From assembly GCF_027570075.1 (NCBI RefSeq), contig NZ_JAKMUS010000010.1, positions 1 through 64,000 of the forward strand: 64,000 bases of DNA. The letters are read 5' to 3'. Each line of letters begins with the position of its first letter. Within the stretch, counting starts at the first letter, position 1. A program made the position numbers and the translations under genes. This document shows positions 1 to 8,110 of this stretch, piece by piece. Below the pieces are notes generated by a model. The model was not told the origin of the DNA and did no database searches. It saw only the letters and a program-made list of their open reading frames with translations. This DNA is from Corynebacterium meitnerae (lineage in GTDB: Bacteria; Actinomycetota; Actinomycetes; Mycobacteriales; Mycobacteriaceae).

Positions 1-20
1 GCTCCGGTAACTATCAAATA

Positions 21-81
21 GTAGAAATTTTCTACCAGCGATTTCATCCGAGCCAGTTTTTCGCGATGTAAATTTTTACAC
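21..81. promoter_or_regulatory. AT-rich element with two palindromes (copy 1)
   Basis: Positions 21-35 form an inverted repeat (GTAGAAA, one central T, TTTCTAC). Positions 67-80 form a second one (TGTAAA, TT, TTTACA). The stretch 37-81 resembles 61586-61636, where the matching palindrome is the perfect TGTAAAATTTTACA. Such palindromes normally bind dimeric regulators, but I do not recognise the regulator. The gene it would control lies left of the window or is absent. Confidence 0.4.
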
Positions 82-123
82 AACCCAGTGAAGGAAAAGC
101 GCCCAAGGACAACCCTCGCCCCC

Positions 124-153
124 TTTACCCTTAACCCCCTTAACCCTTAACCC
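124..153. repeat. Short degenerate TTAACCC direct repeats
   Basis: TTTACCC (124-130) is followed by TTAACCC at 131-137, 140-146 and 147-153. No gene is visible in 1-210; apart from this repeat the stretch holds the palindromic element upstream and a tRNA terminator downstream. No function is assigned. Confidence 0.4.
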
Positions 154-177
154 GCATAAACCATGGGGGCTAATGCG

Positions 178-205
178 AAAACCCGCACGTGAGTGCGGGT
201 TTTTC
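178..205 (-). terminator. Rho-independent terminator after tRNA-Arg
   Basis: The perfect stem ACCCGCAC/GTGCGGGT (181-188, 193-200) has a 4-nt loop and T-rich sequence on both sides. It lies directly downstream of the minus-strand tRNA-Arg and could also stop plus-strand transcripts. Confidence 0.8.
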
Positions 206-210
206 TTTGG

Positions 211-283
211 TGCGCCCGGAGGGATTCGAACCCCCAACCTTCTGATCCGTAGTCAGATGCTCTATCCGTTGAGCTACGGGCGC
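211..283 (-). tRNA. tRNA-Arg (anticodon ACG), copy 1
   Basis: A 73-nt cloverleaf is visible on the minus strand: acceptor stem GCGCCCG/CGGGCGC, anticodon stem TCTGA/TCAGA with loop CTACGGA (anticodon ACG), T-arm with GGTTCGAATCC-type sequence, and discriminator A at 211. CCA is not encoded. The gene is identical to the copy at 1855-1927, which lies on the other side of mgtE. Confidence 0.95.
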
Positions 284-403
284 GTCCGCTGCTTTGCTGA
301 TTCACTCCGTTCACCACAGTGCCAGCGTTTGCAACGAGGTACAACGCTACACCACCCTCCAAAGAAGGCAAAATTGCCTGTTCAGGGCACCAAACTAAGG
401 GCC

Positions 404-1762
404 CTAAAGGCCAAGGACGGATGTAGCGATGAGGAAGTAGATCACCAGACCGGTTGCATCGCAGAAGGTGGAGATGAACGGGTTGGAGAACACGGCAGGG
501 TCAGCGCCAACAGTCTTGGCCACGATGGGCATGGCACCGCCAACGGTGGCGGACATGGTGCACACGGACAGGAGGGTCGTGCCGATGATGATGCCGATCT
601 CAATGCCAAAGAACACCCAGGCAGCGAGGAACCCGAGGAAACCGAGAACGGCACCGAGCATGAGGCCCACGCGGACCTCGCGCCACATGACTTTGAGGAT
701 GTCGGACTTGTGCACGTCGCCGAGCGCCAAAGCCCTGGTCACGGTGGTGGCGGCCTGGTTGCCGGTGTTACCACCGGTACCGGTCAGCAGCGGGATGAAC
801 AGGGACAGCACCACGGCCTTTTCCAGTTTCCCCTCAAAGACGTCCAGCACCTGGACGGTCAGTGACGCGGAGACCGCCAGGACAAGCAACCAGACGATGC
901 GGGACTTGACCAGTGTGATCAAGGGCGTGGCCAGATACGGGGTCTTGAGTGCCTCCGAACCACCCTGGCGGGCGGAGTCCTCCGTGTCCTCACTCTCAAC
1001 AATGTCCTGGGCCTCATCGAAGGTGAAGATGCCCACGAGCTTGTCGTTGGAATCCACCACCGGCACTGCCAGCAAGGACAGTGGCAGGAACCAGCGGGCG
1101 GTTTCTTCGGCATCGTCGTTGACGCTCACGGTGGGGCTGTCCACAACCAGCTCAGACATTTTCACGTCATCGGCCGCGAGGAACAGGTCGCGCATCTTCA
1201 CAATGCCCTGCACATAACGGGCACGGTCAATGACTGGGAGGGTGTACAGCGTTTCCAGATCTTCGTGCTGCGCACGCAGGAGATCACACACCTCACGGGC
1301 GGTCATGTCCATGTAGATCTCTGCGATCTCTGGCGACATAGCGCGTCCGACGGTGCCGCGCTCATAGCCCAGGACAACGTTGGTGTACTCCTGGTCAGAC
1401 TCGTCCAGTTCGCGCATGAGGCGGGCGGCGACTTCGGGCGGAAGCTCGTCGATAAGCATGGCCCTGTCTTCCGCACCGAGGTCCTCGAAGAAGGACCCCA
1501 CGCCGTCGCTGCCCAGCGCGTGCACCATTGCTGCCTGGTGGTATGGATCGAGCGCGTCGAAAACAAGGCCCGCGCGCTCCGGCGGCAGAAGACGGAAAAT
1601 CACAGCACCGCGCTTCAGCGAGGTGCGTTCAATCAGGCTGATGATGTCATTGAGCTGAGCTCCATCGAGCAGCTCCGAGATCTTTTCCGCATTATGACTG
1701 CGAAGGTAATTCTCTACCTGCTTTTCAAGCTCATAAACATCGAACTGTTCAACCGCAGCCAT
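404..1762 (-). CDS. mgtE: Magnesium transporter MgtE
   Basis: A 452-residue Mg2+ channel of the MgtE family. The soluble N domain (about 1-130) and a CBS pair (about 135-255) sense cytosolic Mg2+; about five membrane helices (280-452) form the pore. The family signature GTGGNTGNQAATTV near residue 345 and a conserved Asp in PFISTFCDATG near the C terminus support the call. The start at 1762 gives MAAVEQFDVYELEKQ and follows a G-rich Shine-Dalgarno (AAAGGGGG); the open frame continues upstream through tRNA sequence, which rules out an earlier start. The gene stands alone between two identical tRNA-Arg genes. The leader of about 90 bp before the next tRNA is too short for an M-box riboswitch. 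Confidence 0.95.
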   Translation of the reverse strand: MAAVEQFDVYELEKQVENYLRSHNAEKISELLDGAQLNDIISLIERTSLKRGAVIFRLLPPERAGLVFDALDPYHQAAMVHALGSDGVGSFFEDLGAEDRAMLIDELPPEVAARLMRELDESDQEYTNVVLGYERGTVGRAMSPEIAEIYMDMTAREVCDLLRAQHEDLETLYTLPVIDRARYVQGIVKMRDLFLAADDVKMSELVVDSPTVSVNDDAEETARWFLPLSLLAVPVVDSNDKLVGIFTFDEAQDIVESEDTEDSARQGGSEALKTPYLATPLITLVKSRIVWLLVLAVSASLTVQVLDVFEGKLEKAVVLSLFIPLLTGTGGNTGNQAATTVTRALALGDVHKSDILKVMWREVRVGLMLGAVLGFLGFLAAWVFFGIEIGIIIGTTLLSVCTMSATVGGAMPIVAKTVGADPAVFSNPFISTFCDATGLVIYFLIATSVLGL

Positions 1763-1854
1763 AGCGCGCCCCCTTTTTTTGAGGTGACAATTAATCCGGA
1801 AAAGGTCGGAGAAAATGATCCACAGCCAGCTTACGCACGCCCAAAAAAATTTGG

Positions 1855-1927
1855 TGCGCCCGGAGGGATTCGAACCCCCAACCTTCTGATCCGTAGTCAG
1901 ATGCTCTATCCGTTGAGCTACGGGCGC
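1855..1927 (-). tRNA. tRNA-Arg (anticodon ACG), copy 2
   Basis: Identical over all 73 nt to the gene at 211-283 and in the same orientation; identity extends to the TTTGG just 3' of the discriminator, giving a 78-bp direct repeat (206-283 and 1850-1927). Immediately downstream on the minus strand is CCAAATTTTTTTGG, a weak hairpin with a T run that may end the transcript. Confidence 0.95.
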
Positions 1928-1928
1928 A

Positions 1929-2018
1929 TGGCGGAGATGACAGGATTTGAACCTGCGGACCTCGTGAAAGGTCAACTCCTTAGCAGGGAGCCCCAATCGG
2001 CCACTCTGGCACATCTCC
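1929..2018 (-). tRNA. tRNA-Ser (anticodon GCT)
   Basis: Minus-strand class II tRNA with acceptor stem GGAGATG/CATCTCC, anticodon stem CTCC/GGAG around loop CTGCTAA (anticodon GCT), a long variable arm, discriminator G and an encoded 3' CCA (1929-1931). Two bases separate it from the downstream tRNA-Arg, so the two are probably cotranscribed. Confidence 0.95.
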
Positions 2019-2085
2019 AGACCGAGATACAGACTACCTACAATCTGTCAGCCAACCAAAACACCGCGCGCTAGACTTGCGCACC

Positions 2086-3117
2086 ATGATCCGCCCTGAC
2101 CTTGATGCCATTCCCGCTTATGTCCCCGGCACGTCGGACCCCGATGCGCTGAAGTTGTCCTCCAACGAGGTTGCCGGGGCGCCGTTGCCCGCGGCGGTGG
2201 AGGCGATGACGCGTGCTGCACTCGGCGCCAATAGGTACCCGGATATGGGCGCATCCAAGCTGGTCAACGCACTCGCGCACCACCTGGGGGTGGAGCCTGC
2301 CAACGTGGCGGCCGGTTGCGGCTCGTCCGCGCTGTGCCAGCAGCTCGCGCAGGCCACATCCACGCCAGGCAACAGCATTGTCTTCCCGTGGCGCAGCTTC
2401 GAGGCGTACCCCATCTTCGCGCGCATCTGCGGCGCGGAGCCACGTCCTGTTCCTTTGCTTATCGACGGCTCCCTCGACCTCCCCTCCATCCTCTCCGCCA
2501 TCGATGACACCACCTCCTTGGTGTTCATCTGCAGCCCCAATAACCCATCGGGTGCTGTGGTGACCGCGGACGAGTTTGCTGAGTTCATGGCGCAGGTGCC
2601 TTCACACGTGACCGTGGCGTTGGATGAGGCCTACTTCGAGTTCGTCCGGGACCCACATGCCGTCAACGGCCAGGAGATCTGGCGCGAGTACCCGAATGTT
2701 GTGTGCCTGCGGACCTTCTCCAAGGCGTACGGCCTGGCGGGCGTGCGCGTGGGATATGCCTTTGGCAACGCGGAACTGATCACCGCCATGAACAAGGTGG
2801 GTGTGCCGTTCCAGGTCAGCGCGGTGGCGCAGGCTGGCGCGCTGGCATCTCTGGAGCACGGCGATGAGCTGTTGGCCCGTGTGGAAGACACCGTGGATGT
2901 CCGCGATGAGGTGGCGGACCACATCGGTGCGGAGCGCTCCCAGGCCAACTTCGTGTGGCTGCCCGCCCCGGATGCGGGGTGGGCACCGCGTGTGGCCGCC
3001 GAGCTGGCTTCACATGGCGTGCTCACCCGCGCCTTCCCGGAAGGCCTGCGCATCACCGTGACTAACCGCGACGAGGCTGAGGAATTTCTGTCAGCATGGG
3101 ATGTTGTTAATAAGTAG
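2086..3117 (+). CDS. pat: Aromatic amino acid aminotransferase (HisC-like, Pat)
   Basis: A 343-residue class I/II PLP aminotransferase of the HisC/Pat subgroup, which transfers the amino group to phenylpyruvate-type acceptors or histidinol phosphate. Visible motifs are LKLSSNE near the N terminus, SPNNPSG around residue 145, and FSKAYGLAGVRVGY around 210, with the PLP-binding lysine. No his genes are nearby, which favours an aromatic aminotransferase over HisC. A -10 hexamer TAGACT (2072-2077) lies 8 bp before ATG 2086 with no Shine-Dalgarno, so the mRNA is probably leaderless; an in-frame TTG at 2077 overlaps that hexamer and is less likely. Confidence 0.88.
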   Translation: MIRPDLDAIPAYVPGTSDPDALKLSSNEVAGAPLPAAVEAMTRAALGANRYPDMGASKLVNALAHHLGVEPANVAAGCGSSALCQQLAQATSTPGNSIVFPWRSFEAYPIFARICGAEPRPVPLLIDGSLDLPSILSAIDDTTSLVFICSPNNPSGAVVTADEFAEFMAQVPSHVTVALDEAYFEFVRDPHAVNGQEIWREYPNVVCLRTFSKAYGLAGVRVGYAFGNAELITAMNKVGVPFQVSAVAQAGALASLEHGDELLARVEDTVDVRDEVADHIGAERSQANFVWLPAPDAGWAPRVAAELASHGVLTRAFPEGLRITVTNRDEAEEFLSAWDVVNK

Positions 3118-3150
3118 ACATTCCTAAACCCCATTCAGAAAGGTTTCATC

Positions 3151-3534
3151 ATGCCCCGTTTTCTCATTGATGTTCTAGCTACCGTCGCCGCCCTATGGTT
3201 GGTCGTTCAAATTGTTCCGGGTGTAGACATCCTCGGCGGCTTCTGGGCATTCGTCTGGGTTGCGCTGGTGTTCATGTTCGTGAACGCGTTCATCTCCCCC
3301 GTGGTGCACCTGTTCAGCTTGCCACTCAAGATCCTCACCTTGGGCTTGTTCTCCCTGATCGTGAACACGTTCCTGTTCTCCCTGACCGGTTGGATCTCCG
3401 ACGGCCTGGGCAACGGTTTGCAGATCTCCGGCTTCTGGGCTGCCTTCTTCGGCGCAATCATGATGGCGGTGGCGTCCTGGATCGTGGAGCTCATCTTCGA
3501 GAACATCGGTGTGAAGAAGGACAAAACCAAGTAA
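3151..3534 (+). CDS. Phage holin family 4-TM membrane protein
   Basis: A 127-residue protein with four hydrophobic segments and a short charged C terminus (IGVKKDKTK), matching the actinobacterial 4-TM 'phage holin superfamily IV' (PF04020 type). These are housekeeping membrane proteins of unknown role rather than phage lysis genes; no other phage gene is nearby. AGAAAGG precedes ATG 3151. It follows pat by 33 bp and may be cotranscribed with it. Confidence 0.75.
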   Translation: MPRFLIDVLATVAALWLVVQIVPGVDILGGFWAFVWVALVFMFVNAFISPVVHLFSLPLKILTLGLFSLIVNTFLFSLTGWISDGLGNGLQISGFWAAFFGAIMMAVASWIVELIFENIGVKKDKTK

Positions 3535-3549
3535 CAGCGCCAAATAAGC

Positions 3550-3580
3550 GTCAAGTAAGCGCCCCCGCAGGGGCCTTGAC
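3550..3580 (+). terminator. Stem-loop after the holin-like gene
   Basis: Nested inverted repeats: GTCAAG (3550-3555) pairs with CTTGAC (3575-3580), and inside it GCCCC pairs with GGGGC around the loop CGCA. There is no clear U run, so termination efficiency is uncertain. Confidence 0.45.
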
Positions 3581-3676
3581 CCCATTCACTTCAGTCACAT
3601 TCGTATAAATGTGTAACAATATGCTGTCGGACGTGTAGTATCGCCGACAATACAACCTGAAGTGAAGGGACAACTC

Positions 3677-4546
3677 ATGCGTTTTAGCCGCCTTTCCAAG
3701 GCCATCGCTGCTGCATGCCTCAGCGTCGTCTGCTTCGGCGCAGGCAGCGCTGTGGTGACCACCGCGGATGCAGCACCCAATGGCAACCTGGTCGCTTTCG
3801 GCGACTCTTACACCTCCAACCCCGATGAACTGCGCAACACGTTGAAGAACGTGCAGATCCCGGACATTCAGCACTTCGTGTGGGGCACCTACCCCAGCCG
3901 TGATGGCTGCCTCCAGGCGCCGAACAACTGGCCGCGCCAGGTTCAGCGCTTGAGTGGCATCCCGGTGGCGGACTACTCCTGCACCGCTGAGTCCTCCCAC
4001 GTGCTCACGGACAAGGTGAACCTCGCCATCCGCAACGGTGACATCCACCCGGGCACCCGTGCTGTCGTCTTCGCGGTGGGCATCAATGACTACGGCCCGT
4101 ACGGCATTGGCCGTGGTGCGACCCCGTTCGATCAAAACAAGATGCGCGCAGACTTTGTCCGCAACGTGGTCTCCGCCACCAACCGCGTGCGTTCCGTTGC
4201 CCCCAACGCCAAGATCCTTCTGCCGGGCATGCTCGCTGTCACGGAGCCGTACGGCGTGCAGTCCCTGTGCTTCCTGAACGCCATTCCGAATCTGGCGCTT
4301 GGCTTCCCGTTCCCGCTGCTCCAGCACGTGGAGAACCTCAACCGCGACAACCAGCGCGCCGCCGCTGCTGCCGCACGGATCACCTACATCGAGAACAAGG
4401 ATCCGTCTGCCGGCCACAACACCTGCGTGCCGGCAGACACCCGCTGGGTGGCTGGCATCGTGGACACCACCAACCACAACATGTCCCTGCACCCGACTGA
4501 GGCGGGTTCCCGCTTCATGGCGGAGCAGGTCATCCGTCACCTCTAA
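3677..4546 (+). CDS. Secreted SGNH/GDSL hydrolase
   Basis: A 289-residue exported esterase/lipase-type hydrolase. A Sec signal peptide (about residues 1-34, ending ...TTADAA) leads into block I VAFGDSYTSNP with the nucleophile Ser. Block III appears as AVGINDYG, and the C-terminal SLHPTEAGSRF supplies the Asp-x-x-His pair. An even number of Cys in the mature part suggests disulfides. ATG 3677 is preceded by GAAGGGA; the in-frame GTG at 3662 would place residues upstream of that site. The substrate is unknown. An inverted repeat CACTTCAG/CTGAAGTG (3587-3594 and 3657-3664) encloses the leader and ends at the ribosome binding site. Confidence 0.85.
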   Translation: MRFSRLSKAIAAACLSVVCFGAGSAVVTTADAAPNGNLVAFGDSYTSNPDELRNTLKNVQIPDIQHFVWGTYPSRDGCLQAPNNWPRQVQRLSGIPVADYSCTAESSHVLTDKVNLAIRNGDIHPGTRAVVFAVGINDYGPYGIGRGATPFDQNKMRADFVRNVVSATNRVRSVAPNAKILLPGMLAVTEPYGVQSLCFLNAIPNLALGFPFPLLQHVENLNRDNQRAAAAAARITYIENKDPSAGHNTCVPADTRWVAGIVDTTNHNMSLHPTEAGSRFMAEQVIRHL

Positions 4547-4650
4547 GGCGCCATCCGAGAAATCTCACCTCACAGAAACGGCGACATGGGGAAATGCGAG
4601 AGCATCTGCCTGGAATCGGTAAGAAAAATCGAGTGACGCCAATGAGAAAA

Positions 4651-4681
4651 GTGCCCGTCCGGTAACACACCGGGCGGGCAC
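4651..4681 (-). terminator. Terminator after tRNA-Ser(TGA)
   Basis: GTGCCCGTCCGG (4651-4662) pairs with CCGGGCGGGCAC (4670-4681) with one mismatch; on the minus strand the stem is followed by TTTTCTCATT. It lies just downstream of the tRNA. Confidence 0.75.
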
Positions 4682-4690
4682 GAAATGTTT

Positions 4691-4778
4691 TGGCGGAGAC
4701 GGCGGGATTTGAACCCGCGGAGGTGTGACCCTCGCTGGTTTTCAAGACCAGTGCATTCGGCCGCTCTGCCACGTCTCC
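4691..4778 (-). tRNA. tRNA-Ser (anticodon TGA)
   Basis: Class II tRNA on the minus strand: acceptor stem GGAGACG/CGTCTCC, anticodon stem CTGGT/ACCAG with loop CTTGAAA (anticodon TGA), a long variable arm, discriminator G and encoded CCA at 4691-4693. Confidence 0.95.
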
Positions 4779-4846
4779 TTGCTACCACTGGCAGCAAGCA
4801 CAAACTTTACAACACAGGGCGCGCTACCCAACTACCCTGGGTGGGC

Positions 4847-5809
4847 ATGAAAGCAATCACGGTGACTAATCCTGACAATCCGCGATCCCTTGAACTGACT
4901 GAAATTGCGATGCCGGAGATTCAGTCCGGTGAGGTGCTGGTGAAGGTCGCAGCCGCCGGTGTAAACCGCGCTGACCTGGTGCAGGCTGAGGGGAAATACC
5001 CGCCGCCACGTGGTGAATCAGAAATCATCGGCCTGGAGTGCACCGGCACCATCGTGGATGCCGGGGACACCGGCCGCCAGGTGGGCGAGGAAGTGGCTTG
5101 CCTGCTGGCTGGGGGTGGCTACGCGGAGTACGTCGCAGTGCCGGAGGGCCAGCTCATGAGCATCCCGAAGGGACTCACCCTGACGGAAGCCGCCGCGGTG
5201 GTGGAGGTTGCCACGACCGTGTGGTCCAACTTGGGCATGCTCGCCGGCGTGCGTGAGGGTCAGCGTGTGCTCATCCACGGCGGCTCGGGCGGCATCGGTT
5301 CTTTTGCCATCCAACTCTGCAAAGCGCTCGGCGCCGAGGTTGCCGTCACGGCCGGTTCCAACGCGAAACTGGACTATTGCCAGGAGCTCGGGGCGGACAT
5401 TTTGGTGAATTATCGGGAGGAGGACTTCGTCGATAAGCTGCACGGCTCGTGCGATGTCATCCTGGATGTGGTCGGCGGGCCGTACCTTGAGGACAACATT
5501 AAATCGCTGGCCACGGACGGAAAACTCATTGTCATCGCGGTGCAAGGCGGGCCGAAGGGCGAGCTCAGCCTGGGCCGCATGATGCCGCGCCGCCTGTCTG
5601 TCCACGCGACCACGCTGCGTGCCCGCCCGCGCGAGATGAAGGCCGAGATTTGCCGTTCGACGGAGGAGCACGTGTGGCCACTCATTGAAAGTGGGGCCAT
5701 CAAGCACCAGCTCACTAAGGTTTTTAAGCTTGCCGACGCCGCGTTGGCCCACAACCACCTTGACTCCGGTTCCGCGACCGGCAAGATCGTGCTAACGGTC
5801 AACGATTAG
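4847..5809 (+). CDS. NAD(P)H:quinone oxidoreductase, zinc-free MDR family
   Basis: A 320-residue medium-chain dehydrogenase/reductase of the quinone oxidoreductase (QOR/PIG3) branch, which reduces quinones or enones with NADPH. The N-terminal GroES-like half has the family segment AAGVNRADLVQAEGKYPPP. The Rossmann half carries GGSGGIGSFAIQLCKALGA near residue 145. Zinc-binding cysteines are absent, as usual for this branch. ATG 4847 follows a TACCCT -10 hexamer (4833-4838) by 8 bp, indicating a leaderless mRNA. Tail-to-tail with the next gene, 7 bp apart. Confidence 0.85.
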   Translation: MKAITVTNPDNPRSLELTEIAMPEIQSGEVLVKVAAAGVNRADLVQAEGKYPPPRGESEIIGLECTGTIVDAGDTGRQVGEEVACLLAGGGYAEYVAVPEGQLMSIPKGLTLTEAAAVVEVATTVWSNLGMLAGVREGQRVLIHGGSGGIGSFAIQLCKALGAEVAVTAGSNAKLDYCQELGADILVNYREEDFVDKLHGSCDVILDVVGGPYLEDNIKSLATDGKLIVIAVQGGPKGELSLGRMMPRRLSVHATTLRARPREMKAEICRSTEEHVWPLIESGAIKHQLTKVFKLADAALAHNHLDSGSATGKIVLTVND

Positions 5810-5816
5810 TCGACCA

Positions 5817-7037
5817 CTAGGCAAGGGAGGCCACTACGCGGATGAGCTGCTCAATGTCCGCGTAGGTGTTGAAGGGGCCGAGCCCCACGGTGACTGCGCC
5901 GCCCATTTCTTCCAGCCCCATGTCTGTGAGTAAGGGCGTGGGGGTGGCCAGGGTGGTCACGATGCCATTGTCGAAGAGGCGCTCATACACCGTTGCCGCG
6001 GGCACCCCCTGTACGCCGAAGGTCAGGCGTGGCAGGCGCTCTGTGCTGGCTTCTGCCGCGGCTTCGCCCGTGGCGCCGAGGATGTGCACCGCCGGCCAGG
6101 TGCCTAGGAAGGTGTAGAGGTCATCCCGGAGACTGCGCAGGTAGGACGACAATTCATCCATGGATGCCACCAGGCGTGTCCGGCGGGTGCTGCGCCCTTC
6201 CGGCGCGGGTACCAGGCTGGCCAGATGGTCCACCACGGCGGACACACCGCCCGCCAAACCCGGTGCGAGGCCCAGACCGGCCAGGCGCAGCGGATCGATG
6301 GAAAGGCGCTTGAACATGGCGCTGTCGCGGAACACCAGGGCTGCGATTTGGGGGCCACCGATCTGGCCAAGGTCGACGCCGATGACGTCGGCGCCCCAGG
6401 CGTCGAAATCAATGCAGTAGTACGGGGCGTAAGCACTGGCGTCCACGACTACCCATGCGCGGGACCTGTCGCGAACAATGTCCACAATGCCCGCCACATC
6501 CGTGACGGTGCCCAGCTGCGGGTGCGCTGCCGGCAGGGCGATAAGCCGGGATGTGCCGTCCACGAGCTCCTTGTACTGCCACGCGGGCAGTTCGCCGGTG
6601 CCTAGGTCAGCGTGCGCCGTGCGGATCTGCACGTTCGCGGTGCTCAACGTGGCGGTGAGTTCCGGCCGGTCGAGCGGGCTGACAATGAGCGAGGAATCCT
6701 GCCTGAACTGCGGTGCCATCGCCGCGACGAGTGCTGCGTACAGTACCGGCAGACTTGGCCCGAGCACGATGCGGTCGGCGCTTGCACCCACGAGATCGGC
6801 CACGGCGTGGCGCGCACTGGCCAACAGGTTGTCACCCTCCGGCCGCCCCAAGGATTGGCGCGAGTGCGTGCCGGTGCGCCCTTCCGGCGCGGGCACAGAC
6901 GGAGCCAGGCGGAAGGAGCGTGACACAGCCGCGGAGACACGCTCCGGAATCTGGGGGCAATCGTGCGCATTTAGGTAGGTCCACCCGTCCGATAAAGAGG
7001 TGTAGAGGCCGCGCACGCTGGCGACGTCGTAAGCCAT
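5817..7037 (-). CDS. Class-V aminotransferase (cysteine desulfurase-like), PLP lysine not seen
   Basis: A 406-residue protein with the fold-type I aminotransferase pattern, most like the cysteine desulfurase-like family. The cofactor-Asp strand is recognisable as WVVVDASAYAP, and the following segment reads ADVIGVDLGQIGGPQIAALVF. In active relatives that position carries the Schiff-base lysine (SxxKxxGP); here a Gln occupies the place and no other lysine lies in the motif. The reaction is therefore unknown and the protein may be non-catalytic or use PLP differently. Two copies of the phrase APEGR(S/T) occur near residues 51 and 275. ATG 7037 has the ribosome binding site GAGAGG. Confidence 0.7.
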   Translation of the reverse strand: MAYDVASVRGLYTSLSDGWTYLNAHDCPQIPERVSAAVSRSFRLAPSVPAPEGRTGTHSRQSLGRPEGDNLLASARHAVADLVGASADRIVLGPSLPVLYAALVAAMAPQFRQDSSLIVSPLDRPELTATLSTANVQIRTAHADLGTGELPAWQYKELVDGTSRLIALPAAHPQLGTVTDVAGIVDIVRDRSRAWVVVDASAYAPYYCIDFDAWGADVIGVDLGQIGGPQIAALVFRDSAMFKRLSIDPLRLAGLGLAPGLAGGVSAVVDHLASLVPAPEGRSTRRTRLVASMDELSSYLRSLRDDLYTFLGTWPAVHILGATGEAAAEASTERLPRLTFGVQGVPAATVYERLFDNGIVTTLATPTPLLTDMGLEEMGGAVTVGLGPFNTYADIEQLIRVVASLA

Positions 7038-7192
7038 TGCACCTCTCTTTCTCCGGACTCATCGATGATTTTTCGTGTGGTGGTCATTCAACACCACCCA
7101 CACACCCGCAACAAGTATGCACCCCAACGGGCGGGCCGTGCATCCACGCCCCTTAACCCGTTTTCGGCGCTGCTGCCATTAGGGTGATACTC

Positions 7193-8080
7193 GTGCACGA
7201 CAACAAGCAATTGCTTGCCGACGTCACCCGCATGACGTCCGGCCCCAACGAGAACACCCCGGCTTCCACGTCCCAAAGCTTTGGCGCGGCAGCCGGTGAC
7301 CTTGCGCGCGGATGGGGCCAGTACGAGCTGTGGCTCCAGCTCGGCTGGCAGGACATCAAGCAGCGCTACCGCCGTAGTACGCTCGGCCCGCTCTGGATCA
7401 CCATCGCTACCGGCGTGATGGCCCTGGCGCTGGGTTTGCTGTACTCGATGCTGTTCCAGATCTCCGTGCGGGAGTTCTTGCCGCACGTGACCGTGGGTTT
7501 CATCGTCTGGGGTTTCATCTCCGGGTGCATCAAGGACGGCTCGAACATCTTCATTGAGAATGAAGGCCTGATCAACCAGCTGCCCTCTGCCCTCTCGGTG
7601 CATGTGTATCGCCTGGTGTGGCGCCAGATGCTGTTCTTCGCGCACAACATGGTCATCTGGCTCATCCTGGTGCTGGTTTTCCGCCTGGACCTGGGGTGGG
7701 ACGTGTTGTTGTTCGTCCCTGGTTTTGCGCTGTTGGTGTTGAACGGGGTGTGGGTGACCATGCTGTTTGGCATCGTCGCTACGCGTTTCCGCGATGTGGC
7801 ACCGCTGCTTGAAGCTTTGGTGCAGCTGCTGTTTTATGTCACGCCGATCGTGTGGACCACGGAGACCCTCAAGCAGCAGGGTGGTGAGGTGGCGCAGCGC
7901 GCTCGTATCGCTGAGCTGAACCCGCTGTACCACTACCTTGAGATCGTCCGCGCGCCCCTCATTGGCAAGGACGTTGCCGCCTACCACTGGTGGATCGTGC
8001 TTGCCTTCACCGTTGTTGGCCTGTTGCTCGCCCTCGTTGTCATGCGCCAGTGGCGCTACCGAGTCCCCTACTGGGTGTAA
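7193..8080 (+). CDS. wzm: ABC-2 permease, probable galactan exporter (Wzm)
   Basis: A 295-residue polytopic protein with about six membrane helices and the ABC-2 polysaccharide exporter signature: the amphipathic segment DIKQRYRRSTLGPLW precedes the first helix. With Wzt (next gene) and GlfT1 close by, it matches the corynebacterial and mycobacterial pair (Rv3783/Rv3781 arrangement) thought to flip the lipid-linked galactan across the membrane. GTG 7193 is chosen because the -10 hexamer TAGGGT (7180-7185) stands 7 bp before it; the in-frame GTG at 7184 overlaps the hexamer. Confidence 0.85.
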   Translation: MHDNKQLLADVTRMTSGPNENTPASTSQSFGAAAGDLARGWGQYELWLQLGWQDIKQRYRRSTLGPLWITIATGVMALALGLLYSMLFQISVREFLPHVTVGFIVWGFISGCIKDGSNIFIENEGLINQLPSALSVHVYRLVWRQMLFFAHNMVIWLILVLVFRLDLGWDVLLFVPGFALLVLNGVWVTMLFGIVATRFRDVAPLLEALVQLLFYVTPIVWTTETLKQQGGEVAQRARIAELNPLYHYLEIVRAPLIGKDVAAYHWWIVLAFTVVGLLLALVVMRQWRYRVPYWV

Positions 8081-8110
8081 CGGCGTTACCGCCACAGAAA
8101 GGATTTTCGG

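Noticed and set aside
124..153. CRISPR or telomere-like array of TTAACCC units
   Set aside because: Units are only 7 bp without spacers and number four; neither a CRISPR layout nor a linear-end structure is present.
1763..1854. Possible Mg2+ riboswitch (M-box) before mgtE
   Set aside because: Only 92 bp lie between the tRNA-Arg and the start codon, too short for an M-box, and no such stem pattern is visible.
3151..3534. Prophage lysis gene
   Set aside because: The 4-TM holin-like family is common in actinobacterial chromosomes, and no endolysin, integrase or structural gene is nearby.
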